A stretch of DNA of 64,000 nt from the NCBI GenBank assembly GCA_002796325.1, contig PCXA01000006.1:1-64000 (forward strand), in the 5' to 3' direction. The notes beneath the pieces were generated by a model. That model made no database searches and had not been told where the DNA came from. It worked only from the letters and a program-made list of their open reading frames with translations. This stretch comes from Deltaproteobacteria bacterium CG11_big_fil_rev_8_21_14_0_20_47_16 (GTDB lineage: Bacteria; UBA10199; GCA-002796325; 1-14-0-20-47-16). Each line of letters opens with the position of its first letter. Position 1 is the stretch's first letter. This document shows, one piece after another, positions 15,786 to 23,966 of the stretch. The position numbers were made by a program, and so were the translations under genes.

Positions 15786-17174
15786 TTAAACTCCTGGTTC
15801 CGTCATTGGGTATGGATTGAGGTGCTTATCCAATTCCGCCTTCGAAATCTTACCCGTCTTTAAAAAAGCCTCGCGTAAGCTCATGTGCTTGGCAGACGCC
15901 TCTTTAATCACAGCGGCAACTGTTTGATAGCCTAAAATAGGATTTAATGCCGTGCCCAGTGCATAGTTGTGATCGAGCAACTTTTCGCACTGGCTCTTAT
16001 TCACAGTAATATCCTTTAAACATTTCGCTGTAAAATTATAGAGCTGCGACGCCAGGAGATCGATTGATTCATATAGCGCATCGCCAATCACGGGATACGC
16101 GGTATTTAATTCGCAGTTACTTTCCATCATGCCCATAGTCACAGTGGACTCGTTGCCAATGACGCGCGCGCAGACTTGAATAAGTGATTCAATAATCACG
16201 GGATTCACCTTAGCTGGCATGATGCTGGAACCCGGCTGCACCGCCGCAATTTGCAATTCAGCGATGCCGGCATGGGGGCCACAGGCTAAAAAGCGGATGT
16301 CCCGACCAATACGATTCAATGCAATCGCTACGACTTTGAGCTGCGCCGCCAATTCCATCAGGCTATCGGGGCATGCCTGCGCCTGAAAGTGATTTCGGGT
16401 TTCGGTAAATTTAACACCCAACTCTTCTGAAATAGCTGCAATGGTAAGACGCGCAAACTTGGGGTCGGTGTTAATCCCAGTTCCCACCGCCGTCCCACCC
16501 AATGGCAGTTCAGACAAACGCGGCAACAGCGACTCAAATCGCTCAATCGCCAATTGAATTTGGTGCGCATAGCCAGAAAACACCTGACCCACGCGAATGG
16601 GAGTGGCATCTTGCAAATGCGTACGGCCTGTTTTGACAATTTTATCGAATTGTTTGGATTTATTAACCAGCTCGGATTTTAAAACAGCCAATGCGGGTAA
16701 CAAACGCTCCACCATCAACTGTGTTACCGTAATATGCACCATCGTGGGAATCACATCATTTGAACTTTGCCCAAAATTGACATGATCATTGGCAAGAACA
16801 GCAACACCCTTTTTCACCAACTGAGTTGCACGATGGGCAATGACTTCATTGGCATTCATGTTGGTGGAAGTGCCTGAACCCGTTTGATAAATATCGACTA
16901 CGAACTCTGAGTTCCACTGCCCCTGGTAAATTTCCCATGCAGCTTCTGCAATAGCTTTGGCAATCGACTTATCCAAGTGACCCAGCTTGGCATTTACCTC
17001 AGCAGCTTTGGATTTGATCAATCCCAATGTTCGCACCATCTCAGACGCAAACCTAGCGTTGCTAATTGGAAAGTTCTCGACAGCCCGCTGCGTCGAAGCA
17101 CCGTACATCACATGAGATGGAACCTTCATCTCGCCCATACTGTCTTTGAGTATTTTATATGATTGCTTTTGCAT
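15786..17174 (-). CDS. fumC: Class II fumarate hydratase
   Basis: An iron-independent homotetrameric fumarase catalysing the reversible hydration of fumarate to L-malate in the TCA cycle. The superfamily signature 'GSSIMPAKVNP' is present, as are 'SGTSTNMNANEV' and 'TGRTHLQDATPI'. At 462 aa it is full length. It is the first gene of a two-gene unit with the cold-shock-like gene. The aconitase at 30608 is another TCA enzyme in this window but is not adjacent. Confidence 0.97.
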   Translation of the reverse strand: MQKQSYKILKDSMGEMKVPSHVMYGASTQRAVENFPISNARFASEMVRTLGLIKSKAAEVNAKLGHLDKSIAKAIAEAAWEIYQGQWNSEFVVDIYQTGSGTSTNMNANEVIAHRATQLVKKGVAVLANDHVNFGQSSNDVIPTMVHITVTQLMVERLLPALAVLKSELVNKSKQFDKIVKTGRTHLQDATPIRVGQVFSGYAHQIQLAIERFESLLPRLSELPLGGTAVGTGINTDPKFARLTIAAISEELGVKFTETRNHFQAQACPDSLMELAAQLKVVAIALNRIGRDIRFLACGPHAGIAELQIAAVQPGSSIMPAKVNPVIIESLIQVCARVIGNESTVTMGMMESNCELNTAYPVIGDALYESIDLLASQLYNFTAKCLKDITVNKSQCEKLLDHNYALGTALNPILGYQTVAAVIKEASAKHMSLREAFLKTGKISKAELDKHLNPYPMTEPGV

Positions 17175-17277
17175 AAGACTCCCTGGTTATTGACGCTGAA
17201 ACCAAAGTTACCTAGCAAAGCCCGAACCCAATTCCAAGTCTAGACATCTAAAAAATAGTGTGATTAAAACGACCACT

Positions 17278-17625
17278 ATGGCAATTTATACAGAAAATCG
17301 CCCTTGGGGCCAGTTTGCAGTTCTAGATGAAGGCCAGGGCTATAAAGTCAAACGGGTCACTGTTATGCCTGGTAAGCGCCTTAGTTACCAATATCACAAC
17401 TATCGTCACGAGCACTGGATTGTAGTGGAAGGTACAGTGACCATCACACTAGATGGCAAGGAACTCACCCTCCAAGCCGGTGACTATATTAACATACCCA
17501 TTAAAGCCCATCATCGCATGGGCAACAATACCGCAATACCCATGTCGCTCATTGAAATTCAGCGCGGCAGTCGCGTTGACGAAGACGATATCGTACGTCT
17601 CGAAGATGACTTTGGACGAGAATAA
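17278..17625 (+). CDS. Mannose-6-phosphate isomerase type II-like cupin
   Basis: A 115-aa single-domain cupin resembling the C-terminal phosphomannose isomerase domain of bifunctional ManC proteins: 'RPWGQF', 'YKVKRVTVMPGKRLSYQYH', 'RHEHWIVVEGT', 'GDYINIPIKAHHRMGN'. It would interconvert mannose-6-phosphate and fructose-6-phosphate, with metal bound by the HxH and His/Glu cupin residues. A GTG at 17260 in frame would add six residues; neither start has an obvious ribosome-binding site. It lies 2 bp upstream of lysA, so the two are probably co-transcribed although not linked metabolically. Confidence 0.85.
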   Translation: MAIYTENRPWGQFAVLDEGQGYKVKRVTVMPGKRLSYQYHNYRHEHWIVVEGTVTITLDGKELTLQAGDYINIPIKAHHRMGNNTAIPMSLIEIQRGSRVDEDDIVRLEDDFGRE

Positions 17626-17627
17626 TT

Positions 17628-18842
17628 ATGCAACTACACACACAAAACAATCACCTAACCATTGGTGGTCTCAAAGCATCTGATATTGCTGAGAAATTTG
17701 ATACCCCCACATTTGCAACAGATGCTAGCATCATCAAAGTTCAATTTAAGAAAATCCACGATGCCTTTAATGCACATGGAAAAACTGTTATCCGCTACGC
17801 TTGCAAAGCCAACAGTAACCCTGCAATCTTACAACTATTACATTCTCTTGGGGCTCAGGCAGATTGCGTTTCTCCTGGTGAAGTTGCACTATGCTTAAAA
17901 GCAGGGTTTGCGGCAGATCAGATTATGTTTACCGGGACTAATCCCCGCAATGACGAGCTCGCTTATCTTGCCAAGACTGGTATTCATATCAATCTCGATT
18001 CTCTATCCATGGCACGACGCTTTCCTACAGATCATAGTCGCAATTTTTCAATTCGCATCAATCCTCGCGTAGGCGCAGGTCACCATGAGCATGTCGTGAC
18101 CGGTCATGAGGAAACCAAATTTGGTTTGCACGAAAATGATCTTGTAACTCTTACTAAAACTCTCAAGGAGCGCGGCGATAAACTCACCGGACTTCATGCC
18201 CATATTGGTAGTGGCATCATGGACGAAGCCCCTTATTTAGTGCTCATTGATGAACTGGCTCGTATTTCAAAATTTTTGGCTGAAACCTGTGGCATGACCA
18301 TCGATACCATCGACATTGGTGGTGGTTATGGCATTCCCTACGAACCCAATGAAAAGCCGCTCAATATAGAACAAGTGGCCGAACGCATTTGGAAGCGCAT
18401 TGATGAATTGTTCCCTAAGAAACCACTTTTAGCAATTGAACCGGGCCGCTTTATCGTCGCAGAATCCACTTATTTGCTGACGCGCATCAACACAGTAAAG
18501 GAAACACCGCGTATTACATTCTTGGGGGTCGACGCTGGATTTAATACATTGGTACGCCCCACCATGTATGATGCTTACCACCACATTGTGGCTGCTGATA
18601 AAATGGACAAACCCGCCACCGAACATTACACAATTTGTGGACCCATCTGTGAAACAGGCGACATTTTAGGTTCTAAACGCAGCCTTCCCACCTGCCAAGA
18701 GGGAGACTTGCTCGCCATTTGTGACGCTGGAGCCTATGGCTTTGCCATGGCCAGCCATTACAATACACGTGGGCTTCCTGCTGAAATTTTGATTGAAAAT
18801 GGCAAGGCACACATCATTCGCGAAAGAGAATCGTCATACTAA
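17628..18842 (+). CDS. lysA: Diaminopimelate decarboxylase
   Basis: A PLP enzyme of fold type III that decarboxylates meso-diaminopimelate to L-lysine. Seen are the PLP lysine in 'YACKANSNPAIL', 'HAHIGSGI', the phosphate-binding glycine run 'DIGGGYGIPY', 'EPGRFIV', the substrate Cys motif 'CGPICETGD' and 'DAGAYGFAM'. The length of 404 aa is normal. An ornithine/arginine decarboxylase is less likely given the CGPxCExxD motif. It sits between the cupin isomerase and queE in one run of tightly packed plus-strand genes. Confidence 0.93.
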   Translation: MQLHTQNNHLTIGGLKASDIAEKFDTPTFATDASIIKVQFKKIHDAFNAHGKTVIRYACKANSNPAILQLLHSLGAQADCVSPGEVALCLKAGFAADQIMFTGTNPRNDELAYLAKTGIHINLDSLSMARRFPTDHSRNFSIRINPRVGAGHHEHVVTGHEETKFGLHENDLVTLTKTLKERGDKLTGLHAHIGSGIMDEAPYLVLIDELARISKFLAETCGMTIDTIDIGGGYGIPYEPNEKPLNIEQVAERIWKRIDELFPKKPLLAIEPGRFIVAESTYLLTRINTVKETPRITFLGVDAGFNTLVRPTMYDAYHHIVAADKMDKPATEHYTICGPICETGDILGSKRSLPTCQEGDLLAICDAGAYGFAMASHYNTRGLPAEILIENGKAHIIRERESSY

Positions 18843-19558
18843 TTCCAGTCAGCGAACAATTTTTATCCATTCAAGGTGAAGGACCCACCGCAGGAAAACG
18901 TGCCATCTTTTTGCGCACACACGCCTGCAACCTATTATGCGGTGCGGGGAAATATGCCAAAGAGAGCACTTGGACGTGTGACACTATTCCAGTTTTTACA
19001 AAAATTCAGAAGCACTATACCGCCGAAGAACTATTCAGCGACTGGGAAACGCGTGGGTGGATCACAGAATTAACCCGGGGTACCCATCTGGTAATCACCG
19101 GCGGCGAACCGCTAATTCTTGAACGTCAAGAGCAGCTCATTCCCTTTTTAAAAATGCTCAAAGACCCATTTATTGAAGTTGAAACCAATGGCACAATCTG
19201 TCCCTCACCCGCACTTAATACACATATTGCCCAATATAATGTATCGCCCAAGCTAACGTCCAGTGGCATGCCCAAGGCAATGCGCTTTGTACCTGAAGTG
19301 ATTCAATGGCACTGCCAAAATCCACGGTCATTTTTCAAATTTGTCGTAACCAATAAAGAGGATGTACGGGATTTGACCAACACCTACATAACCCCCTTCA
19401 ACATCCCTCTAAATCGTGTTTGGCTAATGCCTGGTGCAGCAACTCGCAAGACGTTACTAGAATTGCAACCTACTATTGCCCAACTTGCCAAAGAGTCAGG
19501 TATGAATTTCTGTTCTCGACTCCACATCCTTCTTTACGACCAAACCACGGGCGTGTAA
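18836..19558 (+). CDS. queE: 7-carboxy-7-deazaguanine synthase, probable non-AUG start
   Basis: A radical-SAM enzyme in queuosine/7-deazaguanine biosynthesis that makes CDG from carboxytetrahydropterin. The N-terminal 'SIQGEGPTAGKRAIFLR' is diagnostic but lies upstream of the first ATG (18911). The frame there contains no ATG, GTG or TTG after the preceding stop. The best-placed start is an ATA at 18836, six bases after AAGAGA, which would give the usual 'IPVSEQF' beginning; ATT at 18842 is an alternative. The cluster motif is CxxxC followed by a 12-residue insertion before the third Cys ('STWTCDT'), instead of the usual CX3CX2C, as in some phage-type QueE proteins. The TAA is directly followed by the ATG of the next gene. 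Confidence 0.85.
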   Translation: MLIPVSEQFLSIQGEGPTAGKRAIFLRTHACNLLCGAGKYAKESTWTCDTIPVFTKIQKHYTAEELFSDWETRGWITELTRGTHLVITGGEPLILERQEQLIPFLKMLKDPFIEVETNGTICPSPALNTHIAQYNVSPKLTSSGMPKAMRFVPEVIQWHCQNPRSFFKFVVTNKEDVRDLTNTYITPFNIPLNRVWLMPGAATRKTLLELQPTIAQLAKESGMNFCSRLHILLYDQTTGV

Positions 19559-20356
19559 ATGTATGCACCTATGTCGCGACGATTGGGGGGTCTCGTCATC
19601 CTTATTATTGCTGTTTCGATTTGCAAGTCTACATTTGCTAAATTGGAAGTTCACCCATCGGTATCTATTTCAAGTGCAATCACACCCAATACGGCCTACA
19701 CAGCAACAAAGCGTGCCAATGATTATTACAATGACTTTGGAGGTTCTGTAGCATTGGTTTGGAACAACAAGTGGGAGGCCTCACCTGCACTGAGATTGGG
19801 TGTTGATACCACAGCAGGACAAATCGACACCTACACCAACCCAGGACTGGAATTGGCCTATTACTTTAGTGACACTCTCCAAGAGCGCATGGAAACATCT
19901 TGGCTGGTTGCAAATCAAGGAGGCTATGTTGGCGCACTGGTGGATCTTCACACACGTGCAGTAATCAATGATTGGTTTATCATCGAAGGTGGGCCTCAAT
20001 ACTTTTATGACACTATTAATACCCAACAGGTAGAAGGCGCCATTGAACTGGATTTTAATGCCACCAAGTGGCTCGATTTTACAGCATTGGGCGCTCTGGG
20101 ATATACATGGGTTTCTGGACAACCCAACGTGGTCAGTTATACAAGCGGCGGAGGCCTCGAGATCACATTTGCCAAATATATGCACTGGGCTGTAACAGCA
20201 CTCTTTGCACATGGACTTTGTACTGATAGCCCTTATGCCATCTTGAATTCAACAACGACGGTGAACGTACAAACAGGTAGTCGCCCCCCAGATACTGCGC
20301 TAGATCCAGGCGGCAATACTGTGACCGTCAGCACGGAATTAAGCGCCGAGTTCTAG
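19559..20356 (+). CDS. Outer-membrane beta-barrel-like protein
   Basis: A 265-aa protein of unrecognised family. An N-terminal signal peptide is visible ('GLVILIIAVSICKSTFA'). The rest alternates aromatic and polar residues in short strands ('LELAYYFSD', 'FIIEGGPQYFYD', 'FTALGALGYTWV') and ends in a terminal Phe, as bacterial outer-membrane barrels do. It begins immediately after the queE stop and is followed 12 bp later by the BamA-like barrel. A second in-frame ATG at 19571 may be the true start. Confidence 0.7.
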   Translation: MYAPMSRRLGGLVILIIAVSICKSTFAKLEVHPSVSISSAITPNTAYTATKRANDYYNDFGGSVALVWNNKWEASPALRLGVDTTAGQIDTYTNPGLELAYYFSDTLQERMETSWLVANQGGYVGALVDLHTRAVINDWFIIEGGPQYFYDTINTQQVEGAIELDFNATKWLDFTALGALGYTWVSGQPNVVSYTSGGGLEITFAKYMHWAVTALFAHGLCTDSPYAILNSTTTVNVQTGSRPPDTALDPGGNTVTVSTELSAEF

Positions 20357-20368
20357 GAGTCAGCTGAA

Positions 20369-21730
20369 GTGAAGAAAATCAGATTCATCACTGTGTGCAT
20401 GCTTTTTGCCATCGTATTCTGGCATGCACCCGTACATGCGCAAAATGAGCCACCCACTGAAGATTCTCCTGAAGCATCTACTGAAGCAGAATCCATCGAA
20501 TCAGGTACCGGTGCGCTTGAAACAGAAACAGAAAGCAACGCTTTTGATGAATCACTCGAAGAATTTCCTGGCTTCAAAAAGTTTTATAAAAATAGCCAGG
20601 TCACAGTAGTCCCCATTCCCGTTTTTGCCACCCAACCCGATGAAGGGCAAACCTACGGTGTAATGCCCACAATTTTGATTACCAATAAATCAGGCAGTCG
20701 CATGAAGACAATCATTTCACCGCAAATTGCTTACAACACACTCACCCGCGTGATGGGCACAGCGGCCATACTGGTCTATCCAAGTAAAAATTCAACGCTC
20801 AGTGTTTTCGGTGGCGCCGCAGAGCGCTTCTATCAAGAATACGAAGTCATTTATAGTGACCAAAAAGCATTTAATGGTGATTTTTATATTAACGTGGCAT
20901 CACGATTTTATCGTAACCCATTCGGCCGTTTCTTTGGACTGGGTCCAACAAGTACCAAGGCATCAAAGGCCTACTTTACCGCCAATACCTATTTGGCAGA
21001 AACAACTATTGGTTATAATATTCTTCCACAGCTCCGTGTCAGTTCGATTGAACACTTCTATTATCAATCCCTGCGCAACCCACTCCCTGGCAAGAACCCA
21101 GATATTATAACAGCATTTGGCAATAGCAATGACGTGGCCAATGGACGCAACCTGACCAACTCAGTGGCACTATCCTACAATAGCAATCGATTTAATTCGA
21201 CGGCCATTCCCTTTTCCAAAACAGAAGCCAGCGGCGCATTTTTGTTCTCTAACAAGAAACTCGGCAGTGATTTTAATTTCACCGGAACAGATTGGATGGT
21301 GAAACAAACCCTTAGTTACGGACCCAAGCGCTGGTTTTCGACTATAATTCGCTTCCACTATCGACAGGTCTTTGGCAGCACACTCCCCTTCTTTGAATTA
21401 CCCAGCCTGGGCGGTGCCAACGAATTGCGTGGCTATACAGCGGGTCGATTTGTGGATAAAGGCATGGGCATTTTGCAAATTGAACAACGTAATCACATCG
21501 CTCACATTGACTTTTTCCATCGCGCCGCTGGTGATTTGTATATCGACCCCTTCTTTGAAGTAGGCCAAGTCTTTCATGAAACCAGCGACTTTGCCTGGAA
21601 TAATTTACAACCGGTAGGTGGTTTGGGTTTTCGTTTCTATATCCCTCCTGGGATGCTCGCCCGCGTGGATGTTGGCTTTTCCCGCGAAGAAAACTTCCAG
21701 GTCTTTACCGTGTTGAACTATCCGTTCTAG
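20369..21730 (+). CDS. Omp85/BamA-type surface antigen barrel protein
   Basis: A 453-aa outer-membrane protein with a GTG start preceded by AGGAG. It has a signal peptide ending 'HAPVHA', an acidic Ser/Thr/Glu-rich linker (about residues 25-75), and a C-terminal 16-strand-like barrel with the Omp85 loop motif 'ELRGYTAGRF' (near residue 345) and a terminal Phe. There are no POTRA domains, so it resembles the short 'bacterial surface antigen (D15)' barrels rather than BamA itself. The function, transport or secretion, is unknown. It ends the plus-strand gene run; the tRNA promoter follows. Confidence 0.85.
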   Translation: MKKIRFITVCMLFAIVFWHAPVHAQNEPPTEDSPEASTEAESIESGTGALETETESNAFDESLEEFPGFKKFYKNSQVTVVPIPVFATQPDEGQTYGVMPTILITNKSGSRMKTIISPQIAYNTLTRVMGTAAILVYPSKNSTLSVFGGAAERFYQEYEVIYSDQKAFNGDFYINVASRFYRNPFGRFFGLGPTSTKASKAYFTANTYLAETTIGYNILPQLRVSSIEHFYYQSLRNPLPGKNPDIITAFGNSNDVANGRNLTNSVALSYNSNRFNSTAIPFSKTEASGAFLFSNKKLGSDFNFTGTDWMVKQTLSYGPKRWFSTIIRFHYRQVFGSTLPFFELPSLGGANELRGYTAGRFVDKGMGILQIEQRNHIAHIDFFHRAAGDLYIDPFFEVGQVFHETSDFAWNNLQPVGGLGFRFYIPPGMLARVDVGFSREENFQVFTVLNYPF

Positions 21731-21738
21731 CCCGAATC

Positions 21739-21767
21739 TTGACATGTTTTGGGGGTGGTGTTAGCCA
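21739..21767 (+). promoter_or_regulatory. Sigma-70-type promoter of tRNA-Gln
   Basis: TTGACA at 21739-21744 and TAGCCA at 21762-21767 are separated by 17 bp. The predicted start site is just upstream of the tRNA 5' end at 21783. The -10 match is weak. Confidence 0.5.
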
Positions 21768-21782
21768 CGCGCCCGAATCACT

Positions 21783-21856
21783 TGGGAGATCGTCTAATGG
21801 TAGGACGTCAGACTCTGACTCTGACTATCTAGGTTCGAATCCTAGTCTCCCAGCCA
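21783..21856 (+). tRNA. tRNA-Gln (anticodon CTG)
   Basis: A complete 74-nt cloverleaf: acceptor arms TGGGAGA and TCTCCCA pair over seven bases, the D arm is GTCT/GGAC, the anticodon stem is TCAGA/TCTGA with loop CTCTGAC (anticodon CTG, position 33 T, A37), the T stem is CTAGG/CCTAG with loop TTCGAAT, the discriminator is G, and CCA is encoded. An 18-bp piece of its 3' end is duplicated at 22026-22043. Confidence 0.95.
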
Positions 21857-21885
21857 AAACCCCAATCGCAAGATTGGGGTTTTTT
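21856..21885 (+). terminator. Rho-independent terminator after tRNA-Gln
   Basis: AACCCCAATC pairs with GATTGGGGTT around a GCAA tetraloop and is followed by a T-run. Confidence 0.9.
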
Positions 21886-21955
21886 ATTGGAGCTAGGATG
21901 AGAACCGCAGGTTCGACTACGCACCGGCCCAGTTTTTAGGGTCGGAATACAAATG

Positions 21956-22000
21956 AATGCCGAGCGGGCACCCCGCAGCGCGGGGTCGCGAGGCATCTCC
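21956..22000. repeat. Palindromic repeat, GCATC-type, between tRNA tail copies
   Basis: AATGCCGAGCG and CGCGAGGCATCTCC flank an inner ACCCCGC/GCGGGGT hairpin. The outer arms ATGCC/GGCAT pair. The layout matches the copy at 56024-56058, which has ATTGCGAGG and GCTGCAATC in the same places; such elements are common and dispersed in many bacterial genomes. A second hairpin, CACAGGC/GCCTGTG, follows at 22009-22026. Confidence 0.7.
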
Positions 22001-22025
22001 TTGCGGAGCACAGGCGTGAGCCTGT

Positions 22026-22043
22026 GAATCCTAGTCTCCCAGC
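22026..22043 (+). repeat. Duplicate of tRNA-Gln 3' end (att-like direct repeat)
   Basis: An 18-bp sequence ending CTCCCAGC is identical to 21837-21854, covering the T loop, T stem 3' half and acceptor 3' strand of tRNA-Gln. The copies are 189 bp apart. Such tails mark integration sites of elements that use tRNA 3' ends; no integrase is visible, so this is at most a remnant. Confidence 0.75.
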
Positions 22044-22213
22044 AGTGGCAAAAATGACACCTCTAAATCGCGCTTGGAATTTTTGAACCACAAATCAACT
22101 CTGCAATCGTACCCTGCTGCCGAAGTAGGCCGAATATAAAGACACCCATCGTAAGACGACTTATCAACAAACTCCTGATAATCACATCGGTGGTGCAAAT
22201 AATTTTTGTAATT
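22031..22213 (-). pseudogene. Possible gene remnant, 60 codons without a standard upstream start
   Basis: A minus-strand frame is open between a TAA at 22214-22216 and a TAG that lies inside the duplicated tRNA tail. The translation looks protein-like, for example 'SYDGCLYIRPTSAAGYDCRV' followed by 'DLWFKNSKRDLEVSFLPLLG', but no ATG starts it (a TTG is possible). The last codons are supplied by the tRNA tail. I infer the C-terminal part of a gene cut by the integration event; family unknown. A chance open frame cannot be excluded. Confidence 0.3.
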
Positions 22214-22255
22214 TTATCTTCGACATTGCAACTCAAGCTCCTTTCATTATCACCC

Positions 22256-23344
22256 TCAATGAAACAACCGCTTCAGCCCGCGTTCGATTGACTTTCCACC
22301 CTTCTCAATCGGTTTGGTCACGTCTTTTCCCACATGACCCACATCTTTGATAATAGTAACCGGCGCATTGCCTGCGGCGCGTGCCACCAACTCTGCGGCA
22401 ATATTTTTAGACAGCCCCGTCGCAATAGAAAAATTGCCGGTATTCAAATCCCCACTCACAGTCACATTAAATACAATGGGCCCTGAATGCGCGAGAATGA
22501 ACTTGTTCACCAACGCACCTTCCAATCCGCCACCGAGTCGTAGACCCGTTAACACCACATGGTTGGTCGATTTAAACTGGCCATTCGTCGCCGTTCCTTT
22601 GATTGCCACTGACACCGACCCACCCACCACAGGGAATGGCACCTGCCCAGCATAATAAGGTGCAAAAATACCAACCGGCGCAGAGGTCATCTTGCCCTTC
22701 ACATCAAACGAAATGCCTTCACCAAACAAACTCGCATCTCCTGTTACATGAATCTTTGAAGAGGTGTTTGCAATCGCTGCACTAAAATCAATCGAAGTTG
22801 GCAACTGTCCGTCGTGGCGTGCCGGTCGAATATCTTCAACCGTAACATTCACATCCTGCAATTCCATATGCATGCCCTGGCGACGGTCTTCATACACCAC
22901 ATCACCGTTCTTGATCTTCACGTCATCCACCTGCACCTTCGCATGAATGGGTTTCACACCTGTCCAGTTGCTCGTGTCATTCCCTTCAGCAATATAGGTA
23001 ATCTTGGGATCAACCAACAACACCTCATTGATATAGAGCTCCTTATGCAGCAGTGAAAACAATGAAAGCTTCACATACATCTCATCAGCCGATGCCAACA
23101 ACTGATCATCGGTTTCTTTACCTGCGGGGAAGATTTTGACATGATTCAATTTGATCGATGCACGAAGCGCACTAAAATGATAACTCCCAATTTGCAATGC
23201 AACGCCAGCCACATTATGACGTTCGGCCTCAATAACACCACTTGCGATATTTGTAATCACAACACCCAACACATAATAAAACAGAAAAAAAGCAACCACT
23301 GCAATGCCAGCTGCATATCGACCACTCAGCTTTTTCTGATTCAT
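22256..23344 (-). CDS. AsmA/DUF748-like membrane-anchored protein
   Basis: A 362-aa protein with one N-terminal transmembrane anchor ('GIAVVAFFLFYYVLGVVIT') followed by repeated beta-strand segments of the kind seen in AsmA/DUF748 proteins of the cell envelope ('VALQIGSYHFSALRASIKLNHVKI' spans one such motif). Related families bridge inner and outer membrane and move lipids. The C-terminus is basic ('KGGKSIERGLKRLF'). I chose the ATG at 23344, which has GGGGGG just upstream; an ATG at 23371 would add nine residues that do not fit a signal anchor. It is divergent from the DUF2147 gene. Confidence 0.7.
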   Translation of the reverse strand: MNQKKLSGRYAAGIAVVAFFLFYYVLGVVITNIASGVIEAERHNVAGVALQIGSYHFSALRASIKLNHVKIFPAGKETDDQLLASADEMYVKLSLFSLLHKELYINEVLLVDPKITYIAEGNDTSNWTGVKPIHAKVQVDDVKIKNGDVVYEDRRQGMHMELQDVNVTVEDIRPARHDGQLPTSIDFSAAIANTSSKIHVTGDASLFGEGISFDVKGKMTSAPVGIFAPYYAGQVPFPVVGGSVSVAIKGTATNGQFKSTNHVVLTGLRLGGGLEGALVNKFILAHSGPIVFNVTVSGDLNTGNFSIATGLSKNIAAELVARAAGNAPVTIIKDVGHVGKDVTKPIEKGGKSIERGLKRLFH

Positions 23345-23420
23345 AGTCCCCCCAATGCAAATGTGACTCACGAGTTTATCTTACTGGACAGATATTGGCA
23401 ACGTGGGTATTGAAGCCCGC

Positions 23421-23858
23421 GTGAATCGCATTTTATTTATTCTTGTTTTGGGAATCAGCCTTACGTCCCAGGCCGCAACGCCATCCATCATTGGCCAGTG
23501 GCGCACCATCGATGATGAAACAGGAAAGCCCTCTTCCATAGTCGATATCTTTAAAGTTGGTAGCGAATACCGCGGCAAGGTCATCCAACTCATCAACCCG
23601 GACGAACCCAACCCGACTTGCCACAACTGCCCTGGCGACAAAAACGGCAAGCCCGTGGTTGGACTTGAAATCCTGTGGGGCATGAAGGAAACCAAACCCA
23701 ATGATGAATGGGCCGACGGCCGCATCCTGGACCCCCGCAAGGGCAAGACCTACAAATGCCGCATGCGGCTCATGCCGGGGGGCAACACCTTAAGCGTCCG
23801 CGGGTTTATTGGATTTAGCCTCCTAGGGCGCAGTCAAAACTGGTATCGAGCCCAATAA
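23421..23858 (+). CDS. DUF2147 family exported protein
   Basis: A 145-aa protein with a signal peptide ('RILFILVLGISLTSQAA') and the DUF2147 core: 'IIGQWRTIDDETGKPSSIVDIF', then 'YRGKVIQLI', the Cys pair 'CHNCPGD', 'NGKPVVGLEILWGM', 'GRILDPRKGKTYKCRM' and 'LSVRGFIGF...GRSQNWYR'. The role of the family is unknown; it resembles small lipocalin-like envelope proteins. The start is a GTG at 23421 chosen to begin the signal peptide, with GAAG upstream; a GTG at 23403 in frame is an alternative. Confidence 0.85.
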   Translation: MNRILFILVLGISLTSQAATPSIIGQWRTIDDETGKPSSIVDIFKVGSEYRGKVIQLINPDEPNPTCHNCPGDKNGKPVVGLEILWGMKETKPNDEWADGRILDPRKGKTYKCRMRLMPGGNTLSVRGFIGFSLLGRSQNWYRAQ

Positions 23859-23966
23859 TTCCACAAAATTTACTTGATTTAATATTAACCTTGCAACATT
23901 AATACTTAATCTTTTAAAATTAATTGTTATTTACTTAAAAATAACAAAACCATCCAGGAGACCCAG

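Noticed and set aside
21904-21932. GCAGGTTCGACTACGCACC downstream of tRNA-Gln, resembling a T arm
   Set aside because: No pairing T stem or acceptor stem can be formed; not a second tRNA.
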